From: Ornithinibacillus caprae
GTDB taxonomy: Bacteria; Bacillota; Bacilli; Bacillales; Amphibacillaceae
Reading direction: 5' to 3'
Length of the DNA stretch: 64,000 nt
Assembly: GCF_009728145.1 (NCBI RefSeq)
Contig: NZ_WOCA01000014.1
Span: 54,858 to 118,857, forward strand
This document shows, piece after piece, positions 16,474-26,135 of this stretch. The first letter of the stretch is position 1. Each line of letters begins with the position of its first letter. Made by a program: the position numbers and the translations under genes. The notes beneath the pieces are model-generated. The model saw nothing but the letters and a program-made list of their open reading frames with translations, searched no databases and was not told the origin of the DNA.

Positions 16474-17397
16474 TTACATATTTTTAGGATCTTCAAATGG
16501 TTTTATAATACCATAAATAGCCTCAATATACGGTACTTCCAACCCTTTTGCCTTAGCTAAACGAATTGCTCCGCCGTGTAAATGTTCTAGTTCAAGGATT
16601 AGCCCCTTACGTCTATCCTGATGCATAGAAGAGGTTCCATCGTCTTGGATATTCAATAGTTGTGTTTTGGCAGCTTCTACATCTTTTTCTGTAACTTCAA
16701 CATGATATGCATTTGCAATTATCCTCATTTCCTGCAGGACCATTTCTGCAATTCGAAAGGTTTCTTGATTCGACCGTATAGGACCAATTGGTAAATTCGT
16801 AGCAGTCGTAATACCTGAAAATGCATTAATAAACATATACTTTTTCCATAATTCTATTAAAATACGATCACTATTTACGACATCCACATTAGCATTTTCC
16901 GTTAGTTCCTCTAATTGTTGGCAAATTGCTTTATGTGTTGGCTCAAGTGCCCCGAAAACCACTTGATGGAATTCACTATTGTGTTCAACATGGCCATGAT
17001 CATTAAGAGTAGCCATGATGAATGATAATCCACCGAGAACAAAATCTTTTCCTAACTCATTTTGTAACAGAGGTATATGCTCCATTCCATTAAGAACAGG
17101 TAATACATATGCACCTTTTTTCTGTAATTCTTTTAAACTTTCTAATGCACCTTCTAGGTGATATCCTTTTACACTTAATAAAACTAGATCAGCAGATTCA
17201 ATTTCAGATACATCCGTTATAATTGTAGGATCTTGGAATGTGTAATCACCTTTCGGACTGTTAACTGCAAGTCCGTTTTCGTGAATTTGTTTCGCTCTTT
17301 TTTCTCTCACTAAAAATGTAACGTCAGCACCCGCTTCTTCAAATCGAGCACCAAAATATACTCCTAATGCCCCAGCTCCAAACACAACTATTTTCAT
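16474..17397 (-). CDS. 2-dehydropantoate 2-reductase family protein (PanE/YkpB-like)
   Basis: A 307-residue ketopantoate reductase-fold protein. The N-terminal NADPH-binding motif is VFGAGALGVYFGARF (residues 4-18). NGMEHIPLL marks the substrate-domain entry, ELWKKYMFINAF near 183 holds the catalytic lysine, and SSMHQDRRKG near 253 is the conserved C-terminal segment. The family makes pantoate for CoA synthesis, but bacilli often carry several paralogues of unknown substrate, so panE is not assigned. It is first gene of a probable operon with ytzI and the Gfo/Idh/MocA gene. Confidence 0.85.
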   Translation of the reverse strand: MKIVVFGAGALGVYFGARFEEAGADVTFLVREKRAKQIHENGLAVNSPKGDYTFQDPTIITDVSEIESADLVLLSVKGYHLEGALESLKELQKKGAYVLPVLNGMEHIPLLQNELGKDFVLGGLSFIMATLNDHGHVEHNSEFHQVVFGALEPTHKAICQQLEELTENANVDVVNSDRILIELWKKYMFINAFSGITTATNLPIGPIRSNQETFRIAEMVLQEMRIIANAYHVEVTEKDVEAAKTQLLNIQDDGTSSMHQDRRKGLILELEHLHGGAIRLAKAKGLEVPYIEAIYGIIKPFEDPKNM

Positions 17398-17841
17398 ATA
17401 GAAACCCCTCCTAACTAGTTATAGTGTTATCGTACTTGTTCTACATCATATTGTCTAATTTCTAAAGTAGCACTACCTGCCATATTTTGGGGATTTAAAA
17501 GTATATCAAACTATATTTGAGGATATTTCCGCATAAAAGAGCTAATGTACAACCAATCGATGCACATGCTACTTAATTGCAAATAATCTAAAAATACTGC
17601 GTTTGAACTCAAATCCACAAATCGATAACATTATATATAGCTGTTTGAAACATCAATTTAATTTAAATCTTAAGGGTTTTCTGGTTTCTTGGTGGTGATT
17701 TATGCCTAGTAAGGAATCATCACTCGATAGTGGAGAACATATTGGGAAACTAGAACGGTTTCAAACAGGTATTAATACTTACTTTTAGTTAGTATTTGGC
17801 TCACGAGGCCATGCTAAAAAAATTAGGAGGTCTTTTAGCGT
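17398..17841. promoter_or_regulatory. Long intergenic leader of the ehu operon
   Basis: About 440 bases without a gene between divergent transcripts. A weak promoter (TTGAAC at 17603, 17 bases, TAACAT at 17626) would give a leader of over 200 bases. The leader can form TGGTGATT/AATCATCA around 17690-17730 and a GGC-GCC hairpin near 17800. AGGAGG at 17826-17831 precedes ehuB. No known riboswitch motif is recognised. Control by salt stress or ectoine is plausible but unproven. Confidence 0.35.
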
Positions 17842-18717
17842 ATGAAGAAGTTATTATTAGCTTCGCTTTTTGGTTTATCTATTATCCTACTAGCTGCATG
17901 TGGTGATAGCACTAGTGGTGATGGAGATGATGGCTTACTAGAAAAACTACAAGATGAGGGTAAAGTAACAATCGGTTTTGCTAATGAAAAACCATATGCA
18001 TATGAAGAAGATGGCGAATTAAAAGGGGCAGCCGTTGATATTGCAGCAGCTGTGTTTGCTGAATTAGGTATTGATGAAATGGATTCACAGTTATCTGAGT
18101 TTGGTCAGTTGATCTCCGGATTACAAGCTAAACAATTCGACGTAATTACAGCAGGTATGGCGATTATGCCAGATCGTTGTGAAAACGTTACATTCGGTGA
18201 ACCGGAAATGACTTATGGGGAAGGATTAATTGTTCAAGCAGGTAATCCTCTTGGTTTAGAAAGCTATGCAGATATTGCTGCTAATCCAGATGTAACTGTA
18301 TCTGTAATGTCGGGTGCAATGGAAAATGATTACCTTCAAGAAGAAGGTGTGGATCCTAGTCAAATTCAATCTGCTGATGATATTCCTGCGACATTTGCTG
18401 CAGTAGAATCTGGTCGTGCAGATGCTACAACTGGTACAGAGATGACAGTTAAAATGGCATTAGAATCAGCAGATACTGATGCACTAGAATTTGTTGAAAC
18501 GTTTGAACAACCTGATGTAGAAGGAATCCCAAGCTATGGTGCAGCTGCTTTCCATCCAGACGAGCAAGAGTTAGTGGATGCGTACAATGAAAAACTTGCT
18601 GAATTAAAAGCTGATGGTACAGTTGCAGAATTATTAGAAGCAAACGGATTTAGTGCAGAAATGAATATGGTACCAGATGATATTACTACTGAACAAATCT
18701 GTAACGGTGAACTATAA
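17842..18717 (+). CDS. ehuB: Ectoine/hydroxyectoine ABC transporter substrate-binding lipoprotein
   Basis: A 291-residue family 3 solute-binding protein. The signal peptide ends in lipobox LLAAC, lipidated cysteine 20, followed by a Ser/Asp/Gly linker. The body resembles EhuB: GFANEKPYAYEEDGELKGAA, AKQFDVITAGMAIMPDRCENV and ATFAAVESGRADATTGTEMT. The C-terminal PDDITTEQICNGEL, with a Cys that can bond to the one in MPDRC, is typical of EhuB. It would bind the compatible solutes ectoine and hydroxyectoine outside the membrane. It is followed by a terminator-like hairpin and then ehuC, ehuD and ehuA. Confidence 0.88.
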   Translation: MKKLLLASLFGLSIILLAACGDSTSGDGDDGLLEKLQDEGKVTIGFANEKPYAYEEDGELKGAAVDIAAAVFAELGIDEMDSQLSEFGQLISGLQAKQFDVITAGMAIMPDRCENVTFGEPEMTYGEGLIVQAGNPLGLESYADIAANPDVTVSVMSGAMENDYLQEEGVDPSQIQSADDIPATFAAVESGRADATTGTEMTVKMALESADTDALEFVETFEQPDVEGIPSYGAAAFHPDEQELVDAYNEKLAELKADGTVAELLEANGFSAEMNMVPDDITTEQICNGEL

Positions 18718-18764
18718 AATAAAATTATAGAGAGAACTTTAAAACATATGACAATCAAGACTCC

Positions 18765-18809
18765 ATAGGGTTATGCTCCCTCGCCCGGGGGGTCTAACCC
18801 TATTTTTTT
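18765..18809 (+). terminator. Attenuator-like terminator between ehuB and ehuC
   Basis: ATAGGGTTA pairs with TAACCCTAT with a GC-rich inner part (CTCCC/GGGGG), followed by seven T. Partial termination here would give more binding protein than membrane components. Confidence 0.85.
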
Positions 18810-18834
18810 ATGAAACTATCAATTTAATAAAGGA

Positions 18835-19506
18835 GTGATTACGATTAGTGCAATAATTGAAGTTTTCCCCGTCCTAATGCGTGGAATAGAAATAACCATT
18901 ACCGTTCTAATTTTATCCGCTATATTTGGTTATTTATTTGCATTTATTGCTGGGCTATGTCGCCTTTCCACTAATCCCATACTACGAGGTTTTACAAGTT
19001 TTTATGTTGAAATTTTTCGTGGTACTTCATTAATTGTTCAATTATTTTGGTTATACTATGCAATTCCAATGTTATTTGGAATCGACCTTGGAAGTAATTT
19101 ATTAGCCGGTGTTTTGGCAATTTCATTAAACTACGGTGCCTACATGTCGGAAATTGTCCGTGGTTCTATATTAGCTGTTTCGAAAGGACAATCCGAAGCT
19201 GCTACTGCTCTTAATATGTCCCGCTTTCAGCGAATGAGACTCGTTATTTTTCCCCAAGCAGTTCGCATGATGCTTCCAGAGTTCGGTAACTACCTCATAC
19301 AGATGCTAAAAGCAACATCATTAGTTTCCTTAATTGGAATGCATGACATTTTATATCATGGAAACATATTAAGAAGCTCTGATTTATCAGCGGCTCCAAC
19401 AGTATATCTATTAATTCTTGTTTTCTACTTTATTATGGCATTACCTTTAATTTTCTTAACAAGAAAAGGAGAGGCTATATCTAAGAAAGGGGTGGCTAGT
19501 CAATGA
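18835..19506 (+). CDS. ehuC: Ectoine/hydroxyectoine ABC transporter permease EhuC
   Basis: About 220 residues and five membrane segments, of the polar amino-acid permease family. The EAA loop is EAATALNMSRFQRMRLVIFPQ (shown here as EAATALNMSRFQ and RLVIFPQA), and FRGTSLIVQLFWLYYAIP follows the first helix. It forms a heterodimer with EhuD. The start is uncertain. GTG 18835 overlaps the Shine-Dalgarno AAAGGAG. The in-frame codon at ideal spacing is ATT 18844, giving a protein beginning SAIIEVFPVL. The stop overlaps ehuD by 4 bases (ATGA). Confidence 0.88.
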   Translation: MITISAIIEVFPVLMRGIEITITVLILSAIFGYLFAFIAGLCRLSTNPILRGFTSFYVEIFRGTSLIVQLFWLYYAIPMLFGIDLGSNLLAGVLAISLNYGAYMSEIVRGSILAVSKGQSEAATALNMSRFQRMRLVIFPQAVRMMLPEFGNYLIQMLKATSLVSLIGMHDILYHGNILRSSDLSAAPTVYLLILVFYFIMALPLIFLTRKGEAISKKGVASQ

Positions 19507-20218
19507 ATTGGAGATGGGATATGTTCTTTGAAGCCCTCCCTTATGTACTTCAAGGTATCGGAGTTACGATTGGTTTAACTTTTGCGTGTTACCTTTTTGC
19601 TTTAATAGTTGGGTTTGGATGGACGTTTTTACGACGCATTCCAAATAAAACCATCAACTGGATTATTACTTGGATTATGGAATTCATCCGTTCTACTCCA
19701 CCACTTGTTCAGCTATTTTTTATTTTCTTTGCCTGGCCAATGGTCCCTTATGTTGGGGTAACGCTAAGTCCGTTTGCAAGTGCTGTCTTAGGACTTGGTA
19801 TACACTTTAGTACGTATATTGGTGAAGTTTACCGTTCAGGAATTGAAGGTGTAGAAAAAGGACAATGGGAAGCTTCAAGAGCATTAAATTTTTCCACTAC
19901 CCAAAAGTGGACTAAAATTATTTTGCCACAAGCCATTCCTCCTACCATACCAATGCTAGGTAACTATTTAATTATTATGTTTAAAGAAGTTCCATTAGCA
20001 GCAACTATTGGGGTAGTTGGAATCTTGCATATGGCAGAGAGCTTTGGATCAGTTAACTTTAGATATCTAGAGGCTTATACAATTGTAGCACTTATCTTCT
20101 TAGCTTTAAGCTATCCTTCTGCTATACTAATAAATAAGCTAGAACGAAAAATGAATCGACGTTTTGATAAGAAGGCTGCACTTAATAGTATGAATGAAAG
20201 TAAAGGAGCGGTGTCGTA

Positions 20219-20219
<1 letters not shown>
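19503..20219 (+). CDS. ehuD: Ectoine/hydroxyectoine ABC transporter permease EhuD
   Basis: A 238-residue membrane protein, the second permease of the ehu system. Features are [18 protein letters not shown] after the first helices and the EAA-type loop [20 protein letters not shown] near 128-147. The tail is basic and cytoplasmic. Its start overlaps the ehuC stop by 4 bases and its stop overlaps the ehuA start by 1 base, so translation is coupled. No ectoine degradation genes are nearby, which fits import as an osmoprotectant rather than as a nutrient; that is inference. Confidence 0.88.
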
Positions 20220-21040
<821 letters not shown>

Positions 21041-21050
21041 AACTTGTTAT

Positions 21051-21087
21051 AAGCATGGGCACCTAATATGGTGTTCATGCTTTTTTG
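21051..21087 (+). terminator. Terminator of the ehu operon
   Basis: AAGCATG and CACC pair with GGTG and CATGCTT across the loop TAATAT, followed by six T. Confidence 0.85.
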
Positions 21088-21120
21088 TTAGATTGATCTT
21101 CTCGTACGTGTAGGTTTGGC

Positions 21121-22130
21121 CTATGTCTGATGTTCTCGCTCTTGTGTCCGATGCTCCCACTCCCGTGTCCGATGTTCCCGCTCTTGTGTCCGATGTTCCC
21201 GCTCTTGTGTCCGATGTTCGCGATCTTGTGTCCGATGTTCTCGATCTTGTGTCCGATGTTCTCGATCTTGTGTCCGATGCTCCCACTCCCGTGTCCGATG
21301 TTTCCGCTCTTGTGTCCGATGTTCGCGCTCTTGTGTCCGATGTTTCCTCTCTTGTGTCCGATGTTCTCGATCTTGTGTCCGATGTTTCCCCTCTTGTGTC
21401 CGATGCTCCCACTCTTGTGTCCGATGTTTCCCCTCTTGTGTCCGATGTTTCCGCTCTTGTGTCCGATGTTCGCGCTCTTGTGTCCGATATTCTCGCTCTT
21501 GTGTCCGATGTTCCCGCTCTTGTGTCCGATGTTCTCGCTCTTGTGTCCGATGTTTCCCCTCCCGTGTCCGATGTTCTCGCTCCTGTGTCCGATGTTCTCG
21601 CTCCTGTGTCCGATGATTCCTCTCCTGTGTCCGATGTTCTCGCTCCTGTGTCCGATGTCCCCTCCCGTGTCCGATGTTCTCGCTCTTGTGTCCGATGTTT
21701 CCCCTCTTGTGTCCGATGTTCCCACTCTTGTGTCCGATGTTCCCGCTCTTGTGTCCGATATTCTCGATCTTGTGTCCGATGTTCCCGCTCTTGTGTCCGA
21801 AGTTCCCGCTCTTGTGTCCGATATTCTCGATCTTGTGTCCGATGTTCTCGATCTCGTGTCCGATGTTTCCGCTCCCGTGTCCGATGTTCCCGCTCTTGTG
21901 TCCGATGTTTCCGCTCCCGTGTCCGATGTTCTCTCGCTTGTGTCCGATGTTCACGCTCTTGTGTCCGATATTCTCGATCTTGTGTCCGATGTTTCCCCTC
22001 CCACCTCGATGTTCTCGCTCTTGTGTCCGATGTTTCCCCTCTTGTGTCCGATGTTTCCCCTCCCACCTCCGATGTTCTCAATCCCACCTCCGATGATCTC
22101 GCTCCTGTGTCCGATGTTCCCGCTCCCACT
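21121..22130. repeat. Minisatellite: about 48 tandem copies of a 21-bp unit
   Basis: The plus-strand unit is close to TTCCCGCTCTTGTGTCCGAT plus G. GTGTCCGATG is almost invariant. The six or seven bases before the Tn-GTG block vary among a small set (CTCGCT, CCCACT, CCCGCT, GCGATC, CTCGAT, TCCGCT, CCCCTC). Because 21 is a multiple of 3, long frames stay open on both strands (repeating SDVxxLV, CPMxxLL, IGHKxxN, SDTRxxT). One unit near 21655 has 19 bases and one near 22005 has 20, which breaks every frame, so the array is not considered coding. It lies between the ehu terminator and the murB terminator. Confidence 0.95.
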
Positions 22131-22183
22131 TCCATATTTTTCCACCTTATTAACGAATGTTCAAAATCAAAACCAAATCCAAT

Positions 22184-22226
22184 ATAAAAAGCTATAAGCA
22201 CCTAGCTTCCTAGATACTCATAGCTT
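22184..22226 (-). terminator. Terminator of murB
   Basis: Minus strand: AAGCTATGAG pairs with CTTATAGCTT (10 bp, one G-U), followed by a T run (22190-22186). Confidence 0.8.
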
Positions 22227-22230
22227 CCTT

Positions 22231-23151
22231 CTATTTCTGCAAATCTTCACCGATAATTCGAACCTCACGTTCTAATTGAACACCGAATTTTTCTTTAACG
22301 GTTGCCTGAACGTGCCGGATTAAATCAATATATTCCTGTGCAGTAGCTTCATCCTTATTTACAATAAATCCTGCGTGCTTTAGAGATACTTGGGCTCCAC
22401 CTATTTGCTGTCCTTGAAGACCACTATCTTGAATTAACTTGCCTGCAAAATATCCTGGTGGACGCTTAAATACACTACCACAGGAAGGATATTCTAATGG
22501 CTGTTTCGATTCACGTTTAAATGTTAGATCATCCATTACTGCTTTAATTTCTTGATAATTACCTTCTTTTAACGAAAAAGTTGCCTCTAAAACAATATAT
22601 CCATTGGCTGGAATGTTACTTGAGCGATACTCTAAATCCAACTTATCTGCCGCTAATGTAAGCAAATTACCTTGTGGATCTACTACTATTGTGCTCTCAA
22701 GCACATCCTTTATTTCCCCACCATAGGCTCCTGCATTCATATATAATGCTCCACCTACAGAGCCAGGGATACCACAGGCAAACTCTAATCCGGTTAACGT
22801 TTTTTTAAGGGCCAATCTAGAAACATCAATGATGCGCGCACCACTTTGCGCAATTATTTTTGTTCCTTCTGTATTAATGGAGGTTAATTTATTTAAATTC
22901 ATGACAATGCCACGAATTCCACCATCCTTAACGATTAAATTAGAACCGTTTCCTAGCAAGGTAAACTTAATATCTTCTTTATTTGCAAGTTGAACAATTT
23001 CTTGTACTTGTTTGTAAGTTTCTGGTGTTACAAAAAAGTCAGCATTGCCACCGAGACGTGTATACGTATGGTTTTTCAATGGCTCATTCACCAATACATT
23101 TTCTGATGAAGTGATACCGACTAGTTTTTCGTACATTTGATGATTTGCCAC
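22231..23151 (-). CDS. murB: UDP-N-acetylenolpyruvoylglucosamine reductase
   Basis: A 306-residue FAD enzyme that reduces enolpyruvyl-UDP-GlcNAc to UDP-MurNAc, the second committed step of peptidoglycan precursor synthesis. FAD-binding segments are TRLGGNADFFVTP (about 31-43), LLGNGSNLIVKDGGIRG and GIPGSVGGALYMNAGAYGG. The catalytic serine lies in YPSCGSVFKRPPG (about 221-233), and the late Glu in the LIRHVQATVKEKFGVQLEREV tail region. The short form without the loop of E. coli MurB is usual in Firmicutes. Here it stands alone, not in a division cluster. Confidence 0.95.
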   Translation of the reverse strand: MANHQMYEKLVGITSSENVLVNEPLKNHTYTRLGGNADFFVTPETYKQVQEIVQLANKEDIKFTLLGNGSNLIVKDGGIRGIVMNLNKLTSINTEGTKIIAQSGARIIDVSRLALKKTLTGLEFACGIPGSVGGALYMNAGAYGGEIKDVLESTIVVDPQGNLLTLAADKLDLEYRSSNIPANGYIVLEATFSLKEGNYQEIKAVMDDLTFKRESKQPLEYPSCGSVFKRPPGYFAGKLIQDSGLQGQQIGGAQVSLKHAGFIVNKDEATAQEYIDLIRHVQATVKEKFGVQLEREVRIIGEDLQK

Positions 23152-23345
23152 TAAAAATCATTCCTTTACATTCCATGTAAATATTTAGCTATCTGTTATA
23201 TTGTAAGGCATGTAGCCCATTCTTGTCATTAGAAAACTAAGCTGGTCACCCAGTCTTACGGATAAAACCAGTTGTATTTATACGATAAAGTTTATGCTTT
23301 CTTACCTTCCTAGTAAACAAATAATTATATCTATACTCGCCTACT

Positions 23346-23774
23346 TTATTTATATGTTTGATCAGTCAAAGGTTTACTAACCTGGTTTACAAGTGTTTTT
23401 TGCTTAAGTATGAACCAAGTAAAGTAAGCTGCTATCAAAGCCAAAACCACTTTCACAAACAATAGTGGTATAACGAAAAAAATTGTATATAGCATGGATA
23501 CCCATAATACGGTGACCCCCATCACTTTTGCTTTAAGGGGGATACCTTTACCTTCGCGATAATTTTTAATATATGGGCCAAAATATTTATTGTTAATTAA
23601 CCATTGATACAAGCGTTCGGAACTACGTATATAACAAGCTGCTGCCAATAGTAATAAGGGCGTTGTTGGAATCAATGGGAGAAAAATACCAACTATACCT
23701 ACTCCTAAAGAAAGCGAACCACTACCAATTAATAAGATTTTTTTAAGATAATTCATTTTTAACACCAGTTTCAT
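23346..23774 (-). CDS. DUF454 family membrane protein (YbaN-like)
   Basis: A 142-residue membrane protein with three hydrophobic segments. The DUF454 pattern is clear: LGSGSLSLGVGIVGIFLPLIPTTP is present in the form LIGSGSLSLGVGIVGIFLPL followed by IPTTPLLLLAAACYIRSSERLY, then WLINNKYFGPYI and NYREGKGIPLKAKV. The function of the family is unknown. Ribosome binding sites are weak; translation may begin at the second methionine (MNYLKK, 18 bases further in). Monocistronic between murB and hisJ. Confidence 0.78.
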   Translation of the reverse strand: MKLVLKMNYLKKILLIGSGSLSLGVGIVGIFLPLIPTTPLLLLAAACYIRSSERLYQWLINNKYFGPYIKNYREGKGIPLKAKVMGVTVLWVSMLYTIFFVIPLLFVKVVLALIAAYFTWFILKQKTLVNQVSKPLTDQTYK

Positions 23775-23836
23775 GTGAAATCGTATAGTATTATTATACC
23801 TATTTCCCCACTGTTTCCTCGCTATAGATCCGACAT

Positions 23837-24646
23837 TTATTTGACAGTTTGTTGGAGTTGTTGTATCGAGTGAAACTCCGGTTTTTGTTCATCAAATGTT
23901 GTTATATATGAAAATCCAATGGATTCAAGAAGTTCTAAAGATGAATTAAATTCATAGGCAAGTGTTGCTTCCACATGAGAGTCTGATCCCAATGTAATAA
24001 TTTCACCACCTAATTCTTTATATAAAGTAAGGATATCCGTACTCGGCATCGCCCTATGTAAGCCATAACGATAACCTGACGTATTTACTTCGATCCCTTG
24101 TCCTCTTGGAATAATTTCCTTAAAAATCTCTGATATAACTTCCTTAAAATCATTATTCGGAATTTCGTCCGTATAGCGTTTCACCAAATCTAAATGACCT
24201 AATACATTAAATAAATCATAGTTTTTCACACAGTATAATAGCTCTTCATAATACGTTAAAAATGCCTCGTCTACTGTTTTAACTTTAAAATAGTTACCAG
24301 AATGAAGAGCTTTTTTCTCTACTGTATGCATGGAGCAAATAATAAAATCAAACTGCTCTTCTACAATAGTGGAACGATAGTTATCCAGTAAATACGGCTG
24401 AACCCCGATTTCCACGCCTTTTTTAATAGAAATTTTATTCCTATATTGTTGTTGCACCTCTCTAATTTTACATTCATAGTCCTTAAAATTCAGTTCGAAG
24501 TCTATCGTTGGATCTGGATATTCATAATCAATATGTTCCGTAAAACATATTTCCTTTAATCCAATTTCAATTGCTTTCTCAATTGTTTTTTCCATAGGAG
24601 TCTCACAGTCTGCTGAAAAGTTGCTGTGAATATGATAATCAAACAT
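23837..24646 (-). CDS. hisJ: Histidinol-phosphatase, PHP family
   Basis: A 269-residue PHP-domain phosphatase. Metal-binding motifs are DYHIHSNFSADC (residues 3-14), FTEHIDYEYPDP (about 35-46), a middle GVEIGVQP, an ICSMHT, and the late GSDSHVEA. It dephosphorylates histidinol phosphate, the step missing from the his operon it faces. It is divergent from hisZ with about 115 bases between the starts. AAGGGGG lies 9 bases before the ATG. The position confirms the function more strongly than sequence alone. Confidence 0.92.
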   Translation of the reverse strand: MFDYHIHSNFSADCETPMEKTIEKAIEIGLKEICFTEHIDYEYPDPTIDFELNFKDYECKIREVQQQYRNKISIKKGVEIGVQPYLLDNYRSTIVEEQFDFIICSMHTVEKKALHSGNYFKVKTVDEAFLTYYEELLYCVKNYDLFNVLGHLDLVKRYTDEIPNNDFKEVISEIFKEIIPRGQGIEVNTSGYRYGLHRAMPSTDILTLYKELGGEIITLGSDSHVEATLAYEFNSSLELLESIGFSYITTFDEQKPEFHSIQQLQQTVK

Positions 24647-24665
24647 GATAATTTCCCCCTTAGTA

Positions 24666-24694
24666 TTGACATATGTCTCCTTAACTACTAGAAT
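24666..24694 (+). promoter_or_regulatory. hisZ operon promoter
   Basis: A perfect TTGACA (24666-24671), 17 bases, then TAGAAT (24689-24694), about 67 bases before the hisZ ATG. No T-box or leader peptide is visible in this short leader, so histidine control must act by other means. Confidence 0.8.
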
Positions 24695-24761
24695 ACTATA
24701 TAACTTTAGTTAGATAAAGTGATAAAGCAATAAAGTTTTTGGTTACTGAAAGGAGCAACAT

Positions 24762-25997
24762 ATGCGACCCTATGTACATAACCCACGACTGGATTTAAAT
24801 GTTGTTGAATTTAAAAAAAAAGAAAAGGTGATTAATCTTCTTAAGAAACGTTTTTTCACTTACGGTTATCAGCAAATTCAAACTCCAGCGTTTGAACCGT
24901 ATGATTTATACACCTCTGTTATAGGAACGATTCATCAGGATGACATGATTAAAGTTGTTGATCGAACAGGGCGTGTACTAGTCCTACGGCCAGATATTAC
25001 AATTCCAATTACTCAGCAAGTAGCTAAGCGTTCAAACAAAATAGCCGATCAACTACGGTATTTTTATGTGTTAGATGTATTCCGACAAACGTTTAATCCA
25101 TTTTCCGATTATGAAAGAACACAAGCTGGGGTAGAGTATTTTGGAAACAATGAGACTGATTCTGATGCAGAGGTTATTGCACTAGCTGCTCATATTTTAC
25201 AAGATTTGAAGGTTGGTAAATTTACAATTGAAATTGGTCATGCTGGATTTTTCAAAGATGTATTAGAGCTTTTATCTTTATCACAAGAAGAAACGGAACA
25301 ATTTAAACAATTGATTCAGGCTAAAAACATTCCGGGATTGATTCAATTTCTTAATCAATTAAACATAGAACCATCAATTCAAAACACGATTAAAGAAATA
25401 CCATTATTGTATGGACCTCCTAGTGAAGTTATTGAACGAACAAAACAAATGACATTAAGTGAGAATATGCAAGCAAGAATCCAATCACTAGAAGAAATTT
25501 ATAACTTATTGAAAGTCTACCAATGCGAGAAAAATATTGTTCTAGATTTAGGATTAATCAACCATATGGATTACTATTCAGATGTTATTTTTCAAGGATT
25601 TATTAATAGTATAGGTAAACCTGTCTTATCCGGTGGAAGATATGACCGATTAGCTGATCAATTCGACGCATCTATTCCGGCAATCGGCTTTGCATTTGAT
25701 GTGGATCTTTTAGTAGAACACGAATCAGAGGGTAATCCACATAACAAACTAGATTTTTTAATTGTATATGAGCCTTTGAAACGAATGGAAGCTTTATCAA
25801 TTGCACAAGTATTACGAAGGCAATCATATCGCGTGCTCATACAATTTCCCCATAACGATGTGCGTACTGAGTCAACATGTATCTTACAATTAAATAGCAA
25901 GGAAAACTTTCTTATTACGAAAAATGAAACTAGTAATTTTAAAGACGTGGAAGAACTTTTAGAAATCTTGGCCTTTGTTAAAGGGATTCTTGAATAG
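24762..25997 (+). CDS. hisZ: ATP phosphoribosyltransferase regulatory subunit
   Basis: A 411-residue HisRS-like catalytic domain without the tRNA anticodon function. It partners the short HisG to form the active, histidine-inhibited octamer. Class II-like segments are FFTYGYQQIQTPAFEPYDLY, VLRPDITIPITQQVA and GVEYFGN, with LGLINHMDYYSDVIFQGF and SGGRYDRLADQF near the end. AAAGGAG lies 6 bases before the ATG. First gene of hisZGDBHAFIC. It is separated from hisG by 138 bases containing a copy of the dispersed hairpin repeat. Confidence 0.93.
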   Translation: MRPYVHNPRLDLNVVEFKKKEKVINLLKKRFFTYGYQQIQTPAFEPYDLYTSVIGTIHQDDMIKVVDRTGRVLVLRPDITIPITQQVAKRSNKIADQLRYFYVLDVFRQTFNPFSDYERTQAGVEYFGNNETDSDAEVIALAAHILQDLKVGKFTIEIGHAGFFKDVLELLSLSQEETEQFKQLIQAKNIPGLIQFLNQLNIEPSIQNTIKEIPLLYGPPSEVIERTKQMTLSENMQARIQSLEEIYNLLKVYQCEKNIVLDLGLINHMDYYSDVIFQGFINSIGKPVLSGGRYDRLADQFDASIPAIGFAFDVDLLVEHESEGNPHNKLDFLIVYEPLKRMEALSIAQVLRRQSYRVLIQFPHNDVRTESTCILQLNSKENFLITKNETSNFKDVEELLEILAFVKGILE

Positions 25998-26024
25998 AGT
26001 TCATTGCTTTTTTAGAAGCTCTTA

Positions 26025-26108
26025 TACTCCCAGAGTACATGCCTTTATGGCAAAATCCTTAGTTACACTTATGCAGGATAGGAACGTTTATACTTTCCTA
26101 TCTACCAA
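26025..26108 (+). repeat. Dispersed double-hairpin repeat, copy R3, inside the his operon
   Basis: Contains ATGCCTTTATGG, CTTAGTTACACTTATGCAGG, then GATAGGAACGTTTATACTTTCCTATC, which folds into the second hairpin of the family. The first stem is degenerate. It lies between hisZ and hisG without an evident T run. Confidence 0.75.
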
Positions 26109-26135
26109 CAAAAAATAGAGAACCTCGGAGGAGGA

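Noticed and set aside
21121..22130. CRISPR array
   Set aside because: There are no unique spacers of 30 or more bases: the conserved part is about 10 bases and the variable part only 6-8 bases drawn from a few forms. No cas genes are present.
21047..22201. Long open frames through the minisatellite on both strands (up to 384 codons)
   Set aside because: They exist because the period, 21, is a multiple of 3. Units of 19 and 20 bp break each frame, no frame has a ribosome binding site plus a credible start, and the translations are pure low-complexity repeats.
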